From Paracoccaceae bacterium (lineage in GTDB: Bacteria > Pseudomonadota > Alphaproteobacteria > Rhodobacterales > Rhodobacteraceae), in contig JAIXPH010000032.1 in assembly GCA_027486345.1 (NCBI GenBank), positions 124,001 through 188,000 of the forward strand: DNA of 64,000 nt, given 5' to 3'. Positions within the stretch are counted from its first letter, which is position 1, and the number at the start of each line of letters is the position of its first letter. Shown here one piece after another: positions 45,590 to 54,523 of the stretch. The notes under the pieces are model-generated. The model worked only from the letters and a program-made list of their open reading frames with translations. It searched no databases and was not told the origin of the DNA. The translations under genes and the position numbers were made by a program.

Positions 45590-46900
45590 ATGCCCGTTTT
45601 CCGATCCCCCCGCGCCATCATCGTCGGAACCGCCGCAGTCTTGGCTTTGGCGGGGTGCCTGCCGTCGTTCCATCGCGGGCAGGACCCGGCCACGATGCAG
45701 GCGTTCTCGCCCGCTGATCCGGCACTGGCCACACCGGCGCAGGGCGGGTCTGCGGTGATTGACGCGCTGCGGTCACGCCAGACGGTGCTGCCCCCGGGCG
45801 GCACCTATGCCCGTATTGCCGACGCGGTCCTGAACGCCTCAAGCGGGGCGGCGGAGGCAGAGTTGCGCATGGCGCGGCTGAAGGCCGAGGCGCGGTCCAA
45901 GAACTGGTTGCCCAGCATCGGGCCGACGGTCAGCCTGACCTCTCTGGGGTCGGTGGTGGCGCAACTGGTGCTGGAACAGGCCATTCTGGACAACGGCCGG
46001 CGCAAGGCGGAACGCGACCACGCGGCGGCGGATGTGGAAGTGGCTGCCGTGATGCTGGTCGAGGATCTGAACAGGCGCGTGCAAGACGGGCTGGCGGCCT
46101 ATGTCAACGCCCAGCGCGCGCAGGCGCAGGCCGGTGTGGCCGAACGCGCGACGCAGCGCTTGATGGGGTTTGAGGACATCGTGACCCTGCGGGTGCAGGG
46201 CGGGTTGTCGGACCGCTCCGAACAGCAGGTCATCGCGCAGAAACGCGCCGAGATGCAGGCGACGATGGCCGCAGACCGCCAATCGGCACAGCAATACATG
46301 CAGGAACTGGCCACGCTGACGCGCCAGCCGATGGACGCCCTGACGGGGCTGGACGCCCTGCCCAGTGATCCCGGCGCACCCGAAGCGCTGTCGGTTCTGC
46401 AAGCCCGTGCTCATGGCGCGCGGACGCTGGCCGAGGCGAAGATGGCGCGGGCGGGTCTGTTGCCGGGGCTGAGTGCCGCCGTGGGTCTGGATCAGGACGG
46501 AGAGGTATCGCCCGGCCTGACCCTTGGTGGCGCGAAGTTCGGAATGGGCACCGCCGCGCAGGCCCGCGCCTTGGACGCCGCGCCTGACTTGGTCCAACGC
46601 CAGACGATGCAGGCCGAAGAGGATGCCAATCGTCGGCTGACCGGGCTGAATTCCGACCTCGCCGCGCTGCAACTGCGTCAGGCGCAGGGGGCAGAGGTGC
46701 TGCGCCAGACGCTGGGGAACCTCAATCTCTTCACCGAGCAATACAAACTGGGGCGGCGGTCCCTGCTGGAACTGGTGGGTCAGTATGACAGCGCCGCACG
46801 GCTGGAGCGGGATCAGGTGTCGCTGACCTATGACATCGCGCTGGTGCAGTTGCGGATTGCCGAAACGCGCGGATTGCTGGTGGATGGGGCGCGGATGTGA
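45590..46900 (+). CDS. TolC-family outer-membrane channel lipoprotein of the type I system
   Basis: 436 residues. The signal peptide ends with lipobox LALAGC (lipidated Cys23). The rest is long alpha-helical repeats typical of outer-membrane efflux proteins: LKAEARSKNWLPSIGPTVSL, VLEQAILDNGRRKAERDHAA and YKLGRRSLLELVGQYDSAARL. The ATG at 45590 is chosen because GAGAGAGGG lies just upstream and the signal peptide starts there. It overlaps the ABC gene by 4 bases. Confidence 0.9.
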   Translation: MPVFRSPRAIIVGTAAVLALAGCLPSFHRGQDPATMQAFSPADPALATPAQGGSAVIDALRSRQTVLPPGGTYARIADAVLNASSGAAEAELRMARLKAEARSKNWLPSIGPTVSLTSLGSVVAQLVLEQAILDNGRRKAERDHAAADVEVAAVMLVEDLNRRVQDGLAAYVNAQRAQAQAGVAERATQRLMGFEDIVTLRVQGGLSDRSEQQVIAQKRAEMQATMAADRQSAQQYMQELATLTRQPMDALTGLDALPSDPGAPEALSVLQARAHGARTLAEAKMARAGLLPGLSAAVGLDQDGEVSPGLTLGGAKFGMGTAAQARALDAAPDLVQRQTMQAEEDANRRLTGLNSDLAALQLRQAQGAEVLRQTLGNLNLFTEQYKLGRRSLLELVGQYDSAARLERDQVSLTYDIALVQLRIAETRGLLVDGARM

Positions 46901-49188
46901 CAGGGCCCAAGGTGCTTGCCTTTGACCTGCGACCCGACCGTGGCACCACGGCCGCCGCACCGGCTGCACCTTCGGTCCCGCTGTCGATCAGCCTTGGACC
47001 TGTGGCAACACCTGCCCCCCCTCCTGCCACGTCGCCTGCCCCCACCCTGACCGTCACGCCTGACACGCCCGCACCGCCGCGCCGTCCGCGCCATCGCAAC
47101 CGGACCTTGGCGCGGGCGGAATTGGCCGCGACCTATGCCGGACTTTTGGGCACCGTCATTCCTCCCGCTGACCTGCTCGATCATCTGCAACTCGCCGCTG
47201 GGCAGGGACGGTTGGGGCTGGAAGAGGTGGCCCATGCCCTGCGCGCCTGCGGGCTGACCGTGACCACAGGCCAGCCGAAGCGTCCCGAATGGCCGGGACT
47301 GGCCGAGATGACCTCGGGCCAGATCGTTTTGGTGCTGGCCAATCGCGATGGCATGGCAGAGATTTACGACCAGACCCTGCCCGACAACCGAGCCGAGGTG
47401 CCGTGGTCCGAGTTCGCCCAAGTCTTCACCGGGCGCACCCTAACCGCCAAACTGCCCTTTGCCGAGGTGGAGCATCGCCACACCGATGGCGCGGCAGAGC
47501 CGCATTGGTTCTGGGGCGAATTCCGCCACTACCGCCGCCAGATGCTGGAGGTGGCCGCCGGGTCCCTGGTCGCGAACCTGCTGGCCACGGCCATCGCCCT
47601 CTATTCCCTGCAAATCTATGACCGGGTGATCCCGCACCAGTCGCAGCCGACGCTGTGGGTGCTGACCATCGGCGCGCTGGTCGCCATCGGGCTGGATGCC
47701 GCGCTGCGGATCGCACGCTCCACCCTGATGGACATGACCGGGCGGCGGATCGAGATGGATGTGCAGAACCGCCTGATGGAGCGCATCCTTGGCATGAAAG
47801 CTGCACCGGGCGAACGCAAACCCAGCGCCATCTTCAACGCCCTGCGCGATTTCGGTTCGGTGCGGGAGTTCTTCACCGCCTCGACCATCGGCACCTTGGC
47901 GGACTTGCCCTTCATCCTGATCTTTCTGTTCCTGATCGCCTCGATCGGCGGAAACCTTGTCTGGGTGATGATCGCGGGCGGGCTGTTGATGGTCGTCCCC
48001 GGTTTTCTGATGCAAAAGCGCATGATGGCGCTGACCGAACAGACCCAAGGGGCCAGCACCCGCGCGGCGAAACTGCTGTATGAGGCTGTGTTCGACCACG
48101 AAACCCTGACCACGCAACGCGGCGAGGATCGGGTCAAGCGGTTGTGGACGGAACTGACCACGCTGTCGGCGGTCAAGACATCGGAACAGCGCAAGCTGAC
48201 CACTTGGCTGACGACATGGGCCGCAGGGGTGCAGCAGGCGACCTATATCCTGTCGGTGATGATCGGCTGCTACATGGTCTTTGCCGGGCAGTTCACGGTG
48301 GGCACCATCATCGCCATCGGCATTCTGGCCGGGCGCACGCTTGGCCCGTTGTCCAGCCTTGCCGCCACGATGTCGCGTTGGGCCAATGTGAAGGCGGCAC
48401 TCGACGGGCTGGAGCACGTCGCCCGCGCCAAGCAGATGCAAGAGGCCGGGCGCAGCTATCTGCGGCGCGAGCGGTTGTCGGGGGCCTATGACCTGCGGCA
48501 GTTGGAATTCCGCTATGACCCGCAGGCGGCACCCACGGTGGACATTCCGGCGCTGTCCATCCTGCCGGGGCAGCATGTGGCGGTCTTGGGCACCAATGGC
48601 TCGGGCAAGTCCACGCTGTTGCGGATGCTGGCGGGGCTTTATGAACCCACCGCAGGCCGCATCCTGATGGACAATGTGGACCTGAACCAGATCCACCCGC
48701 GCGACCTGCGCCGGGGCATCGGCTATCTGGGGCAAGAGGTGCGGCTTTTCTCCGGCACGCTGCGCGACAACTTGAACCTGACCCAGTTGGAACGCGACGA
48801 CGACCGCTTGCTGGAGGCGCTGGATTTCGCGGGCCTTGGGGCATTCGTCCGCGCCAATGCGCGCGGGCTGGATCATGAGATCAAGGAAATGGGCGAAGGC
48901 CTGTCCGTCGGTCAGCGCCAGTCGATGGGCTGGGCGCGGCTGTGGCTGCAAGACCCCGCTGTCGTCATCCTTGACGAGCCGACCGCCGCCCTCGACCAGA
49001 CGCTGGAGGCGACTTTGGTTTCCCGCCTGAAGGGCTGGCTGGACGGGCGCACGGCGATCATCGCCACCCACCGCATCCCCATCCTGCAACTGACCACCCG
49101 CACGCTCATCCTGCAAAACGGGCATCTGGCGGTGGATGGTCCGCGCGATGCCGTTCTGGCCCATCTGCAAAAGGCGCAAGGCAAATGA
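46897..49188 (+). CDS. Type I secretion ABC transporter (LapB/HlyB-like)
   Basis: 763 residues. A Pro/Ala-rich N-terminus (about residues 10-70) is followed by a degenerate C39-like domain without an evident catalytic cysteine, then five or six membrane helices. The ATPase has Walker A GTNGSGKST (about 565-573), signature LSVGQ (about 669) and Walker B VVILDEPTAALD (about 690). A C39-like domain without peptidase residues is the mark of exporters handling uncleaved RTX or BapA-type proteins. LSVGQ differs from the canonical LSGGQ. The gene is coupled by ATGA overlaps on both sides. Confidence 0.93.
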   Translation: MTGPKVLAFDLRPDRGTTAAAPAAPSVPLSISLGPVATPAPPPATSPAPTLTVTPDTPAPPRRPRHRNRTLARAELAATYAGLLGTVIPPADLLDHLQLAAGQGRLGLEEVAHALRACGLTVTTGQPKRPEWPGLAEMTSGQIVLVLANRDGMAEIYDQTLPDNRAEVPWSEFAQVFTGRTLTAKLPFAEVEHRHTDGAAEPHWFWGEFRHYRRQMLEVAAGSLVANLLATAIALYSLQIYDRVIPHQSQPTLWVLTIGALVAIGLDAALRIARSTLMDMTGRRIEMDVQNRLMERILGMKAAPGERKPSAIFNALRDFGSVREFFTASTIGTLADLPFILIFLFLIASIGGNLVWVMIAGGLLMVVPGFLMQKRMMALTEQTQGASTRAAKLLYEAVFDHETLTTQRGEDRVKRLWTELTTLSAVKTSEQRKLTTWLTTWAAGVQQATYILSVMIGCYMVFAGQFTVGTIIAIGILAGRTLGPLSSLAATMSRWANVKAALDGLEHVARAKQMQEAGRSYLRRERLSGAYDLRQLEFRYDPQAAPTVDIPALSILPGQHVAVLGTNGSGKSTLLRMLAGLYEPTAGRILMDNVDLNQIHPRDLRRGIGYLGQEVRLFSGTLRDNLNLTQLERDDDRLLEALDFAGLGAFVRANARGLDHEIKEMGEGLSVGQRQSMGWARLWLQDPAVVILDEPTAALDQTLEATLVSRLKGWLDGRTAIIATHRIPILQLTTRTLILQNGHLAVDGPRDAVLAHLQKAQGK

Positions 49189-50360
49189 CCACCTTTGACG
49201 CCCCCGACGACATGGCCATGCGCGGCCCCAGCCGGACGACATGGCTGATCGGCCTTACGGTGGTGGTGTTCATCCTGTGGGCGGCTTTCGCATGGGTCGA
49301 GGAAATCGTGCGCGCGCCGGGGCAAATCGTGCCATCCTCCCGCCCGCAGATCATCCAGAACCTTGAGGGCGGTATCCTGGCCGAACTCGCCGTCGGTGAA
49401 GGCGATGTGGTGGAGGCAGGCCAAACCCTCGCCCGGCTGCAAGGCACGCAATATCAGGCCGTGATGGATGAGGTGTCGGATCAGATCGCCGCCCTTGAAA
49501 TCCGCCGCCTGCGGTTGGAGGCAGAAATGGCGGGAGAAATCGACTTCTCCGTGCCCGAAGAATTCGCCAACCGCGTCCCTGATATCGTGGCATCGGAACG
49601 TGCGTTGCTGACTGCCCGCCTGTCGGACTTTGACAGCAAACAGGCCGGATCACAGGCCGTGCTGAAACAGGCGGCGCGGGAGTATGAGATGGTGCAGGCG
49701 ATGTTCGATCAGGGTGTTGCGCCCGAAATCGAACTGACCCGCGCCAAAAAGGAAAAGAACGACGCCGAGGCTCGGTTGAACGATGTGCTGACCACCACCG
49801 ATCTGGAACGCGCCGACACCTATTCCAAGACCCAAGCCGACTTGGCAGCATTGCGGCAGAAGTTAAAGCTCTCCGCCGACCAGTTGGCGCGGACAGTGCT
49901 GGTGGCCCCGATGCGCGGGGTGGTGAACAAGGTCTCAATCACCACCATCGGCGGGGTCGTGCGTCCGGGTGAGGAAATCCTGCAACTGATCCCGCTGGAT
50001 GAGGCGCTGTTTGTCGAGGCCAAGGTGAAACCCTCTGACATCGCCTCCATCCGCGAAGGTCAGGATGCGACGATCAAGCTGACGGCCTATGATTACACCA
50101 TCTACGGCACGCTGAAGGCCAAGGTGGATTTCGTCTCGGCGGATACCTTTACCGACGAACGCTCCCGCGATCCGAATGGCGATCCGCATTACAAGGTGAC
50201 GCTGCGGGTGGACCTAAGCCAACTGACCGACCGCCAGCACGACCTGCAAATCCGCCCCGGCATGCAGGCCGAGGTGGAGTTGCACACCGGCGGCAAGACG
50301 ATCCTGACCTATCTGACCAAACCGCTCTATCGCGGGTCAGAGGCGCTGCGCGAGCGGTGA
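49185..50360 (+). CDS. HlyD-family periplasmic adaptor of the type I system
   Basis: 391 residues. One N-terminal membrane helix (WLIGLTVVVFILWAAFAWVEEIV) is followed by the first lipoyl half (IIQNLEGGILAELAVGEGDVVEAGQ) and a coiled-coil hairpin. The second half reads VLVAPMRGVVNKVSITTIGGVVRPGEEILQLIP, and the family signature is VDFVSADTFTDERSRDPNGDPHYKV. It links the ABC protein to the TolC lipoprotein. This completes the adhesin-TolC-ABC-HlyD operon. Confidence 0.94.
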   Translation: MTTFDAPDDMAMRGPSRTTWLIGLTVVVFILWAAFAWVEEIVRAPGQIVPSSRPQIIQNLEGGILAELAVGEGDVVEAGQTLARLQGTQYQAVMDEVSDQIAALEIRRLRLEAEMAGEIDFSVPEEFANRVPDIVASERALLTARLSDFDSKQAGSQAVLKQAAREYEMVQAMFDQGVAPEIELTRAKKEKNDAEARLNDVLTTTDLERADTYSKTQADLAALRQKLKLSADQLARTVLVAPMRGVVNKVSITTIGGVVRPGEEILQLIPLDEALFVEAKVKPSDIASIREGQDATIKLTAYDYTIYGTLKAKVDFVSADTFTDERSRDPNGDPHYKVTLRVDLSQLTDRQHDLQIRPGMQAEVELHTGGKTILTYLTKPLYRGSEALRER

Positions 50361-50840
50361 TTACCACCGCCGCGCCGCATCAATCGCGGCGACGTCGATC
50401 TTGCCCATCGGCATCATGGCGGCAAAGGTGCGGGCGGCCTCTTCCCCGCCTGCGGCGAGTCCTTCGGTCAGGGTACGCGGCACAATCTGCCACGACACGC
50501 CCCACCGATCCTTGCACCAACCACAGGCGCTTTCTTGACCGCCGTCGCGGGTGATGGCGTTCCAATAGCGGTCAGTTTCGGCCTGATCCTCGGTGGCAAT
50601 CTGGAACGAAAACGCCTCGGACTGGCGAAAGGCCGGACCGCCATTCACACCCATGCAAGGGATTCCCAGGACCGTAAAGGTGACTGCCAGCACCTGCCCT
50701 GCCCGGCCATCCGGGAAATCGCCCGGGGCATGAACAACCCCAGTCACTGCGCTGTCGGGAAAGGTTTCTGCATAGAACTGCGCCGCCGCTTCGGCGTCGC
50801 GCTCATACCACAGGCTGATGGTGTTGCGGGGAATGGTCAA
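50361..50840 (-). CDS. VOC superfamily protein, PhnB/3-dmu-9_3-mt type
   Basis: 159 residues from a TTG at 50840, with GAAGGGA about 7 bases upstream. It matches the PhnB-like subgroup: ISLWYERDAEAAAQFYAETFP, a VTFTVLGIPCMGVNGGPAFR strand, and CGWCKDRWGVSWQIVPR followed by FAAMMPMGKIDVAAI. Much longer readings upstream on this strand overlap other genes and are not credible. Function is unassigned. It ends against the convergent HlyD gene without a gap. Confidence 0.88.
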   Translation of the reverse strand: MTIPRNTISLWYERDAEAAAQFYAETFPDSAVTGVVHAPGDFPDGRAGQVLAVTFTVLGIPCMGVNGGPAFRQSEAFSFQIATEDQAETDRYWNAITRDGGQESACGWCKDRWGVSWQIVPRTLTEGLAAGGEEAARTFAAMMPMGKIDVAAIDAARRW

Positions 50841-51020
50841 GGCGCGGTCCCTTCGGCAAGGCGTTGGCCATCCACTTGGCACCGCGCGCCCGGCCCTGTC
50901 AAACCGTCGTGTAGGCCGCCGCGCAACCTGTGGCGGGGGATGGCCGGTGGCAGAGACCGGGCGGAACCAGCGGCAGGCGACGGGGCTTGGGTGGGTCCTT
51001 GAAACCGGAAAGGCCACGCC

Positions 51021-51578
51021 ATGTCCCTTCGTCCAAGCCTTATGACGCTTCCGATCCTCGCCCTTGTGCTGTCCGGTCTGCCCGCGCTGGCGCAGACCAC
51101 CGCCAATGACGGTGCCGCCGTCGATGCCGGGGGCCAGCCGCCGATGGTGACCACGGATGCCGCATTCATCCGGCAGGCGACCAGCGCCAACCTCCTGGAA
51201 ATCCTGTCCTCCGAACAGGCGGCCCGGCGCGGGCAGTCGGCAGAGATCCGCGATTTCGCCATCCGCATGGTGGCGGACCACAAGGCGGCCGGGGCGGCTC
51301 TGGCCAAGGCTGCTGGCCAGCCGGCCCTTGATGCGACGGCGGACCCGACCGCCATGCTGGACCCGCGTCACGCCGACCTCTTGGCCACACTCGACAGGGC
51401 CGAGGCTTTCGACTCCGCCTATGTCAGCCTGCAACGTCAGGCCCATGAAGAGGCCATCGCCCTGTTTCAGGACTATGCCACCAACGGTGAGGATGGCCCG
51501 GTGAAAGAATTTGCCGAGGCAACCTTGCCCAGCCTGCAACAGCACCTCACGGCGGTGCAGGCCCTGCCCACCCCCTGA
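51021..51578 (+). CDS. DUF4142 exported protein
   Basis: 185 residues with a signal peptide (MTLPILALVLSGLPALAQ). The mature domain is a four-helix DUF4142 type: DAAFIRQATSANLLEILSSEQAARRG, IRDFAIRMVADHKAAGAALAKAA and VSLQRQAHEEAIALFQDYA. Two conserved histidines are visible, but the function is not established (periplasmic, often stress-linked). The 180-bp stretch upstream (50841-51020) shows no clear promoter. GGAAAGG precedes the ATG. Confidence 0.88.
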   Translation: MSLRPSLMTLPILALVLSGLPALAQTTANDGAAVDAGGQPPMVTTDAAFIRQATSANLLEILSSEQAARRGQSAEIRDFAIRMVADHKAAGAALAKAAGQPALDATADPTAMLDPRHADLLATLDRAEAFDSAYVSLQRQAHEEAIALFQDYATNGEDGPVKEFAEATLPSLQQHLTAVQALPTP

Positions 51579-51684
51579 GGGCGCATGCGGGGGATGGACA
51601 GGACCGCAATCCTTGCCGATGCTGGCCCTTTCCTGTCTTGGCGTGTCCGGCATTGCCCGGCCGCCCCTGCAAGAGGTCAAAGCC

Positions 51685-53271
51685 ATGCGTGATTTCCAGC
51701 GTCCCGGACGGTCGCCTGTGCGGGTGAGGGGCGGCATGGCCGCAACCTCGCATCCTTTGGCGACGCAGGCGGCGGTGGCGATGTTGCAGGCGGGCGGCAA
51801 TGCAGTGGATGCGGCGATTGCCGCCGCCGCGGTGCAAGCCGTGGTGGAGCCGCAATCCACCGGCATCGGTGGGGATTGCTTCGTGCTCTACGCCCCCGCC
51901 GGATCGTCGCGGGTAATCGCCCTCAACGGGTCCGGACGCTCTGCCGCCGCTGCCGATATCGCGGCCTATCGCGCGCTTGGGCTGGACCGGGTGCCGACGC
52001 ATGGGGTGCATTCGGTCACGCTGCCCGGCGCAGTGGACGCCTGGGCCCGACTGCTGGCCGATCATGGCCGCAAGACAATGGCCGAGGTTCTGGCCCCCGC
52101 CATCGCCTATGCCGAGGACGGCTATGTCGTCCATGACCGCGTGGCATCGGATTGGCGGGAGGAGGTCGATCTTCTGCGCGCCGATGCCGATACCGCGGCG
52201 ATCTTCCTGCCGGGGGGCAAGGCCCCGCAGCCGGGCGACCTTCACCGCCAACCCGCGCTTGGCCGCACGCTGCGGACGATTGCGGATCTGGGGCGGGATG
52301 GGTTCTATTCCGGCCCTGTGGCAACGGCGATGGTGGCAAAGCTGCGGTCCGTGGGCGGGCTGCATACGGCAGAGGATTTCGCCGCCACACGCTGCGACTA
52401 TGTCACGCCGGTCGCCACGCGCTATCGCGGCTATGACGTGGTGCAGATGCCGCCGAACAATCAGGGCATGACAGCACTGGTGATGCTGAACATCCTGTCA
52501 GGCGATGACCTGTCGGCGCTTGACCCGGACAGCGCCGCGCGCCTGCATCTGCAAGTCGAGGCCGCGCGTCTGGCCTATCACGAGCGCAACACCCGGCTGG
52601 GAGAATTGTCGGCGGATGATCCGGTGATCTCGGCGCTGCTGTCGCCCGCCCATGCCGCCAAGCTGCGCGCCTGCATCCGGCCCGACCGCGCCATGGATGA
52701 CCTGCCGATGCCGGAATTGGCGATGTCGGACACGGTCTATATCTCGATCGTCGATGCGGATCGCAACGCCATCAGCTTCATCAACTCCACCTACTATTCC
52801 TTTGGCGCGGGCATCTCCTGCCCCGAGACCGGCGTGATCTTCCAGAACCGGGGGGCGAGCTTCCGTCTGGACCCCGCGCATCCGAACGCCTTGGCCCCCG
52901 GCAAGCGGCCCCTGCACACGATCATGCCGGGGATGCTGATGCAGGACGGGCGCGCGGTGATGCCCTTTGGCGTGATGGGCGGCGATTACCAGCCCGTGGG
53001 CCATGTGCATCTGCTCACCAACCTGCTGGATCACGGCATGGATGTGCAGGCGGCGCTGGATGCCCCCCGCGTCTTTTGGCGCAATGGCGTGGTTGAGGCA
53101 GAGCGGGGCATACCGGACGCGACAGTGGAAGGGCTGCGCGCCCTCGGTCACCGCGTGATCGAAGCGCCCGAGCCTTTGGGCGGCGGGCAGGCGATCTGGA
53201 TCGACCATGACCGTGGCACCCTGACCGGCGGGTCAGACCCGCGCAAGGACGGCATGGCCGCCGGGTATTGA
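51685..53271 (+). CDS. Gamma-glutamyltransferase family Ntn hydrolase
   Basis: 528 residues from ATG 51685. It contains the large-subunit motif NAVDAAIAAAAVQAVVEPQSTGIGGDCFVLY and substrate-site stretches. The autoprocessing/nucleophile region reads DTVYISIVDADRNAISFINS, where the Thr aligns with the catalytic Thr of TTHYSVVD in E. coli Ggt. No Sec signal is apparent, so it may act in the cytoplasm, unlike periplasmic Ggt. The C-terminal GGG..AIWID segment and a late GGSDPRKDGMAAG are conserved. A BASS transporter gene follows 23 bases later, perhaps moving its substrate. Confidence 0.9.
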   Translation: MRDFQRPGRSPVRVRGGMAATSHPLATQAAVAMLQAGGNAVDAAIAAAAVQAVVEPQSTGIGGDCFVLYAPAGSSRVIALNGSGRSAAAADIAAYRALGLDRVPTHGVHSVTLPGAVDAWARLLADHGRKTMAEVLAPAIAYAEDGYVVHDRVASDWREEVDLLRADADTAAIFLPGGKAPQPGDLHRQPALGRTLRTIADLGRDGFYSGPVATAMVAKLRSVGGLHTAEDFAATRCDYVTPVATRYRGYDVVQMPPNNQGMTALVMLNILSGDDLSALDPDSAARLHLQVEAARLAYHERNTRLGELSADDPVISALLSPAHAAKLRACIRPDRAMDDLPMPELAMSDTVYISIVDADRNAISFINSTYYSFGAGISCPETGVIFQNRGASFRLDPAHPNALAPGKRPLHTIMPGMLMQDGRAVMPFGVMGGDYQPVGHVHLLTNLLDHGMDVQAALDAPRVFWRNGVVEAERGIPDATVEGLRALGHRVIEAPEPLGGGQAIWIDHDRGTLTGGSDPRKDGMAAGY

Positions 53272-53294
53272 TCGCTCGTTCAAGAGGATAGACA

Positions 53295-54290
53295 ATGAAC
53301 TTGGCAGGGCTAGAGGCCGCGCTGCGGCGCGTCGGGATCGACCGTTACATGCTGTGCCTGTTCGGCACGGTGCTGCTGGCCGCGCTGTTGCCCGCGCGCG
53401 GGGTGGTGGCGCAGGGTCTGTCGCAGGTGACCTTCTGGGTCGTGGCGCTGCTCTTCTTCCTCTACGGCGCGAAACTGTCGCTGGCCGCCACATGGGCCGG
53501 GCTGACCAACTGGAAACTGCAACTGGGTGTCCTGCTTTGCACCTTCGCGCTGTTCCCGCTGCTGGCGCAGGGGGTGCAGCCTTTGGCCACGCTGGCCCTG
53601 CCTGCCGCCGTGGGGGTGGGATTCCTTTATATCGGCTGCCTGCCGTCGACGGTGCAAAGCTCCATCGCCTTCACCTCGGTCTCGCAAGGGAATGTGGCCG
53701 GGGCGCTCTGCGCAGCGTCCATCTCGAACCTGATCGGGGTGGTGGTGTCGCCGCTGTTGCTGGCGGTGCTGCTGCACGCGACACAAGGCGAAGGCGTGGC
53801 GGCAGGGGCAATCTGGAAGATCACCCAGCAGATCCTGATCCCCTTTGTCCTTGGCCAACTCTGCCGTCCACTGCTGGTGGGGGTCCTGAACCGCCACAAG
53901 CTGCCCCTGATGATCGTGGACCGAGGGTCGATCCTGCTGATCGTCTATGCCGCCTTTTCGGCAGGGGTCGTGGGGGGCATCTGGCACTTGCTGTCATGGC
54001 AGGCGATTGCCGTCGTGATCGGCCTTTGTGCCGCGCTGCTGGCGGTGGTGATGGGCCTCATCGCGCTGGCCGGACGGATGGCCGCCATGCCCCTGCCCGA
54101 CCGTCTGGCGCTGCTGTACTGCGGCTCCACCAAGAGCCTTGCCACCGGATTGCCGATGGCGGGCATCCTGTTCCCGGCCAAGGAGCTGGCGCTGACCGTG
54201 CTGCCCCTGATGCTGTTCCACCTGATCCAGCTTGTGGTCATGGCGGTGGTGTCACAACGCTATGCGCGCCGGGCGGTGGAAACCGCCTGA
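53295..54290 (+). CDS. Bile acid:sodium symporter (BASS/SBF) family transporter
   Basis: 331 residues with nine or ten hydrophobic segments. SBF/YfeH-like features are VGFLYIGCLPSTVQSSIAFTSVSQGN in the N-terminal half and YCGSTKSLATGLPMAGILFPAKE in the C-terminal half, the two crossover helix regions that bind Na+. The substrate is an unknown organic anion. It is probably co-transcribed with the gamma-glutamyltransferase gene. Confidence 0.9.
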   Translation: MNLAGLEAALRRVGIDRYMLCLFGTVLLAALLPARGVVAQGLSQVTFWVVALLFFLYGAKLSLAATWAGLTNWKLQLGVLLCTFALFPLLAQGVQPLATLALPAAVGVGFLYIGCLPSTVQSSIAFTSVSQGNVAGALCAASISNLIGVVVSPLLLAVLLHATQGEGVAAGAIWKITQQILIPFVLGQLCRPLLVGVLNRHKLPLMIVDRGSILLIVYAAFSAGVVGGIWHLLSWQAIAVVIGLCAALLAVVMGLIALAGRMAAMPLPDRLALLYCGSTKSLATGLPMAGILFPAKELALTVLPLMLFHLIQLVVMAVVSQRYARRAVETA

Positions 54291-54333
54291 CATTGGCAGA
54301 GGATGGGCGGTGGTCTCGCATCCTGTCCGCGCG

Positions 54334-54502
54334 CCCCCTCACCCCGACCCTCTCCCCCGACAGGGAGAGGGAGGTCACCGCCCTCCGCCAAGGCGGTCTC
54401 ATGCGCCACGGTTGGAACCACATCCTTGGGCCACAGGTGATGCCCTGGGACGTCCGGGCGCGATTCCCTCTCCCCTTGGGGGAGAGGGTCAGGGTGAGGG
54501 GG
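54334..54502. repeat. REPIN-like element 2: two inverted palindromic repeats
   Basis: The left unit CCCCCTCACCCC plus hairpin CCCTCTCCC/GGGAGAGGG (54334-54371) and the right unit CCCTCTCCCC/GGGGGAGAGGG ending GGGTGAGGGGG (54466-54502) are the same repeat as at 27075-27272 in inverted arrangement. It lies between convergent BASS and ubiG genes, filling most of the 233-bp gap. Confidence 0.7.
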
Positions 54503-54523
54503 CCTGTCCCCAAAAACCAAACC

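Noticed and set aside
41977-45804. 1275-codon frame antisense to the adhesin gene
   Set aside because: It mirrors the repetitive Gly/Thr codons of the adhesin; no domain, start or context supports it.
50841-51866. Long minus-strand extension of the PhnB-like VOC gene
   Set aside because: It overlaps the DUF4142 and gamma-glutamyltransferase genes; the TTG at 50840 with a Shine-Dalgarno gives the normal family length.
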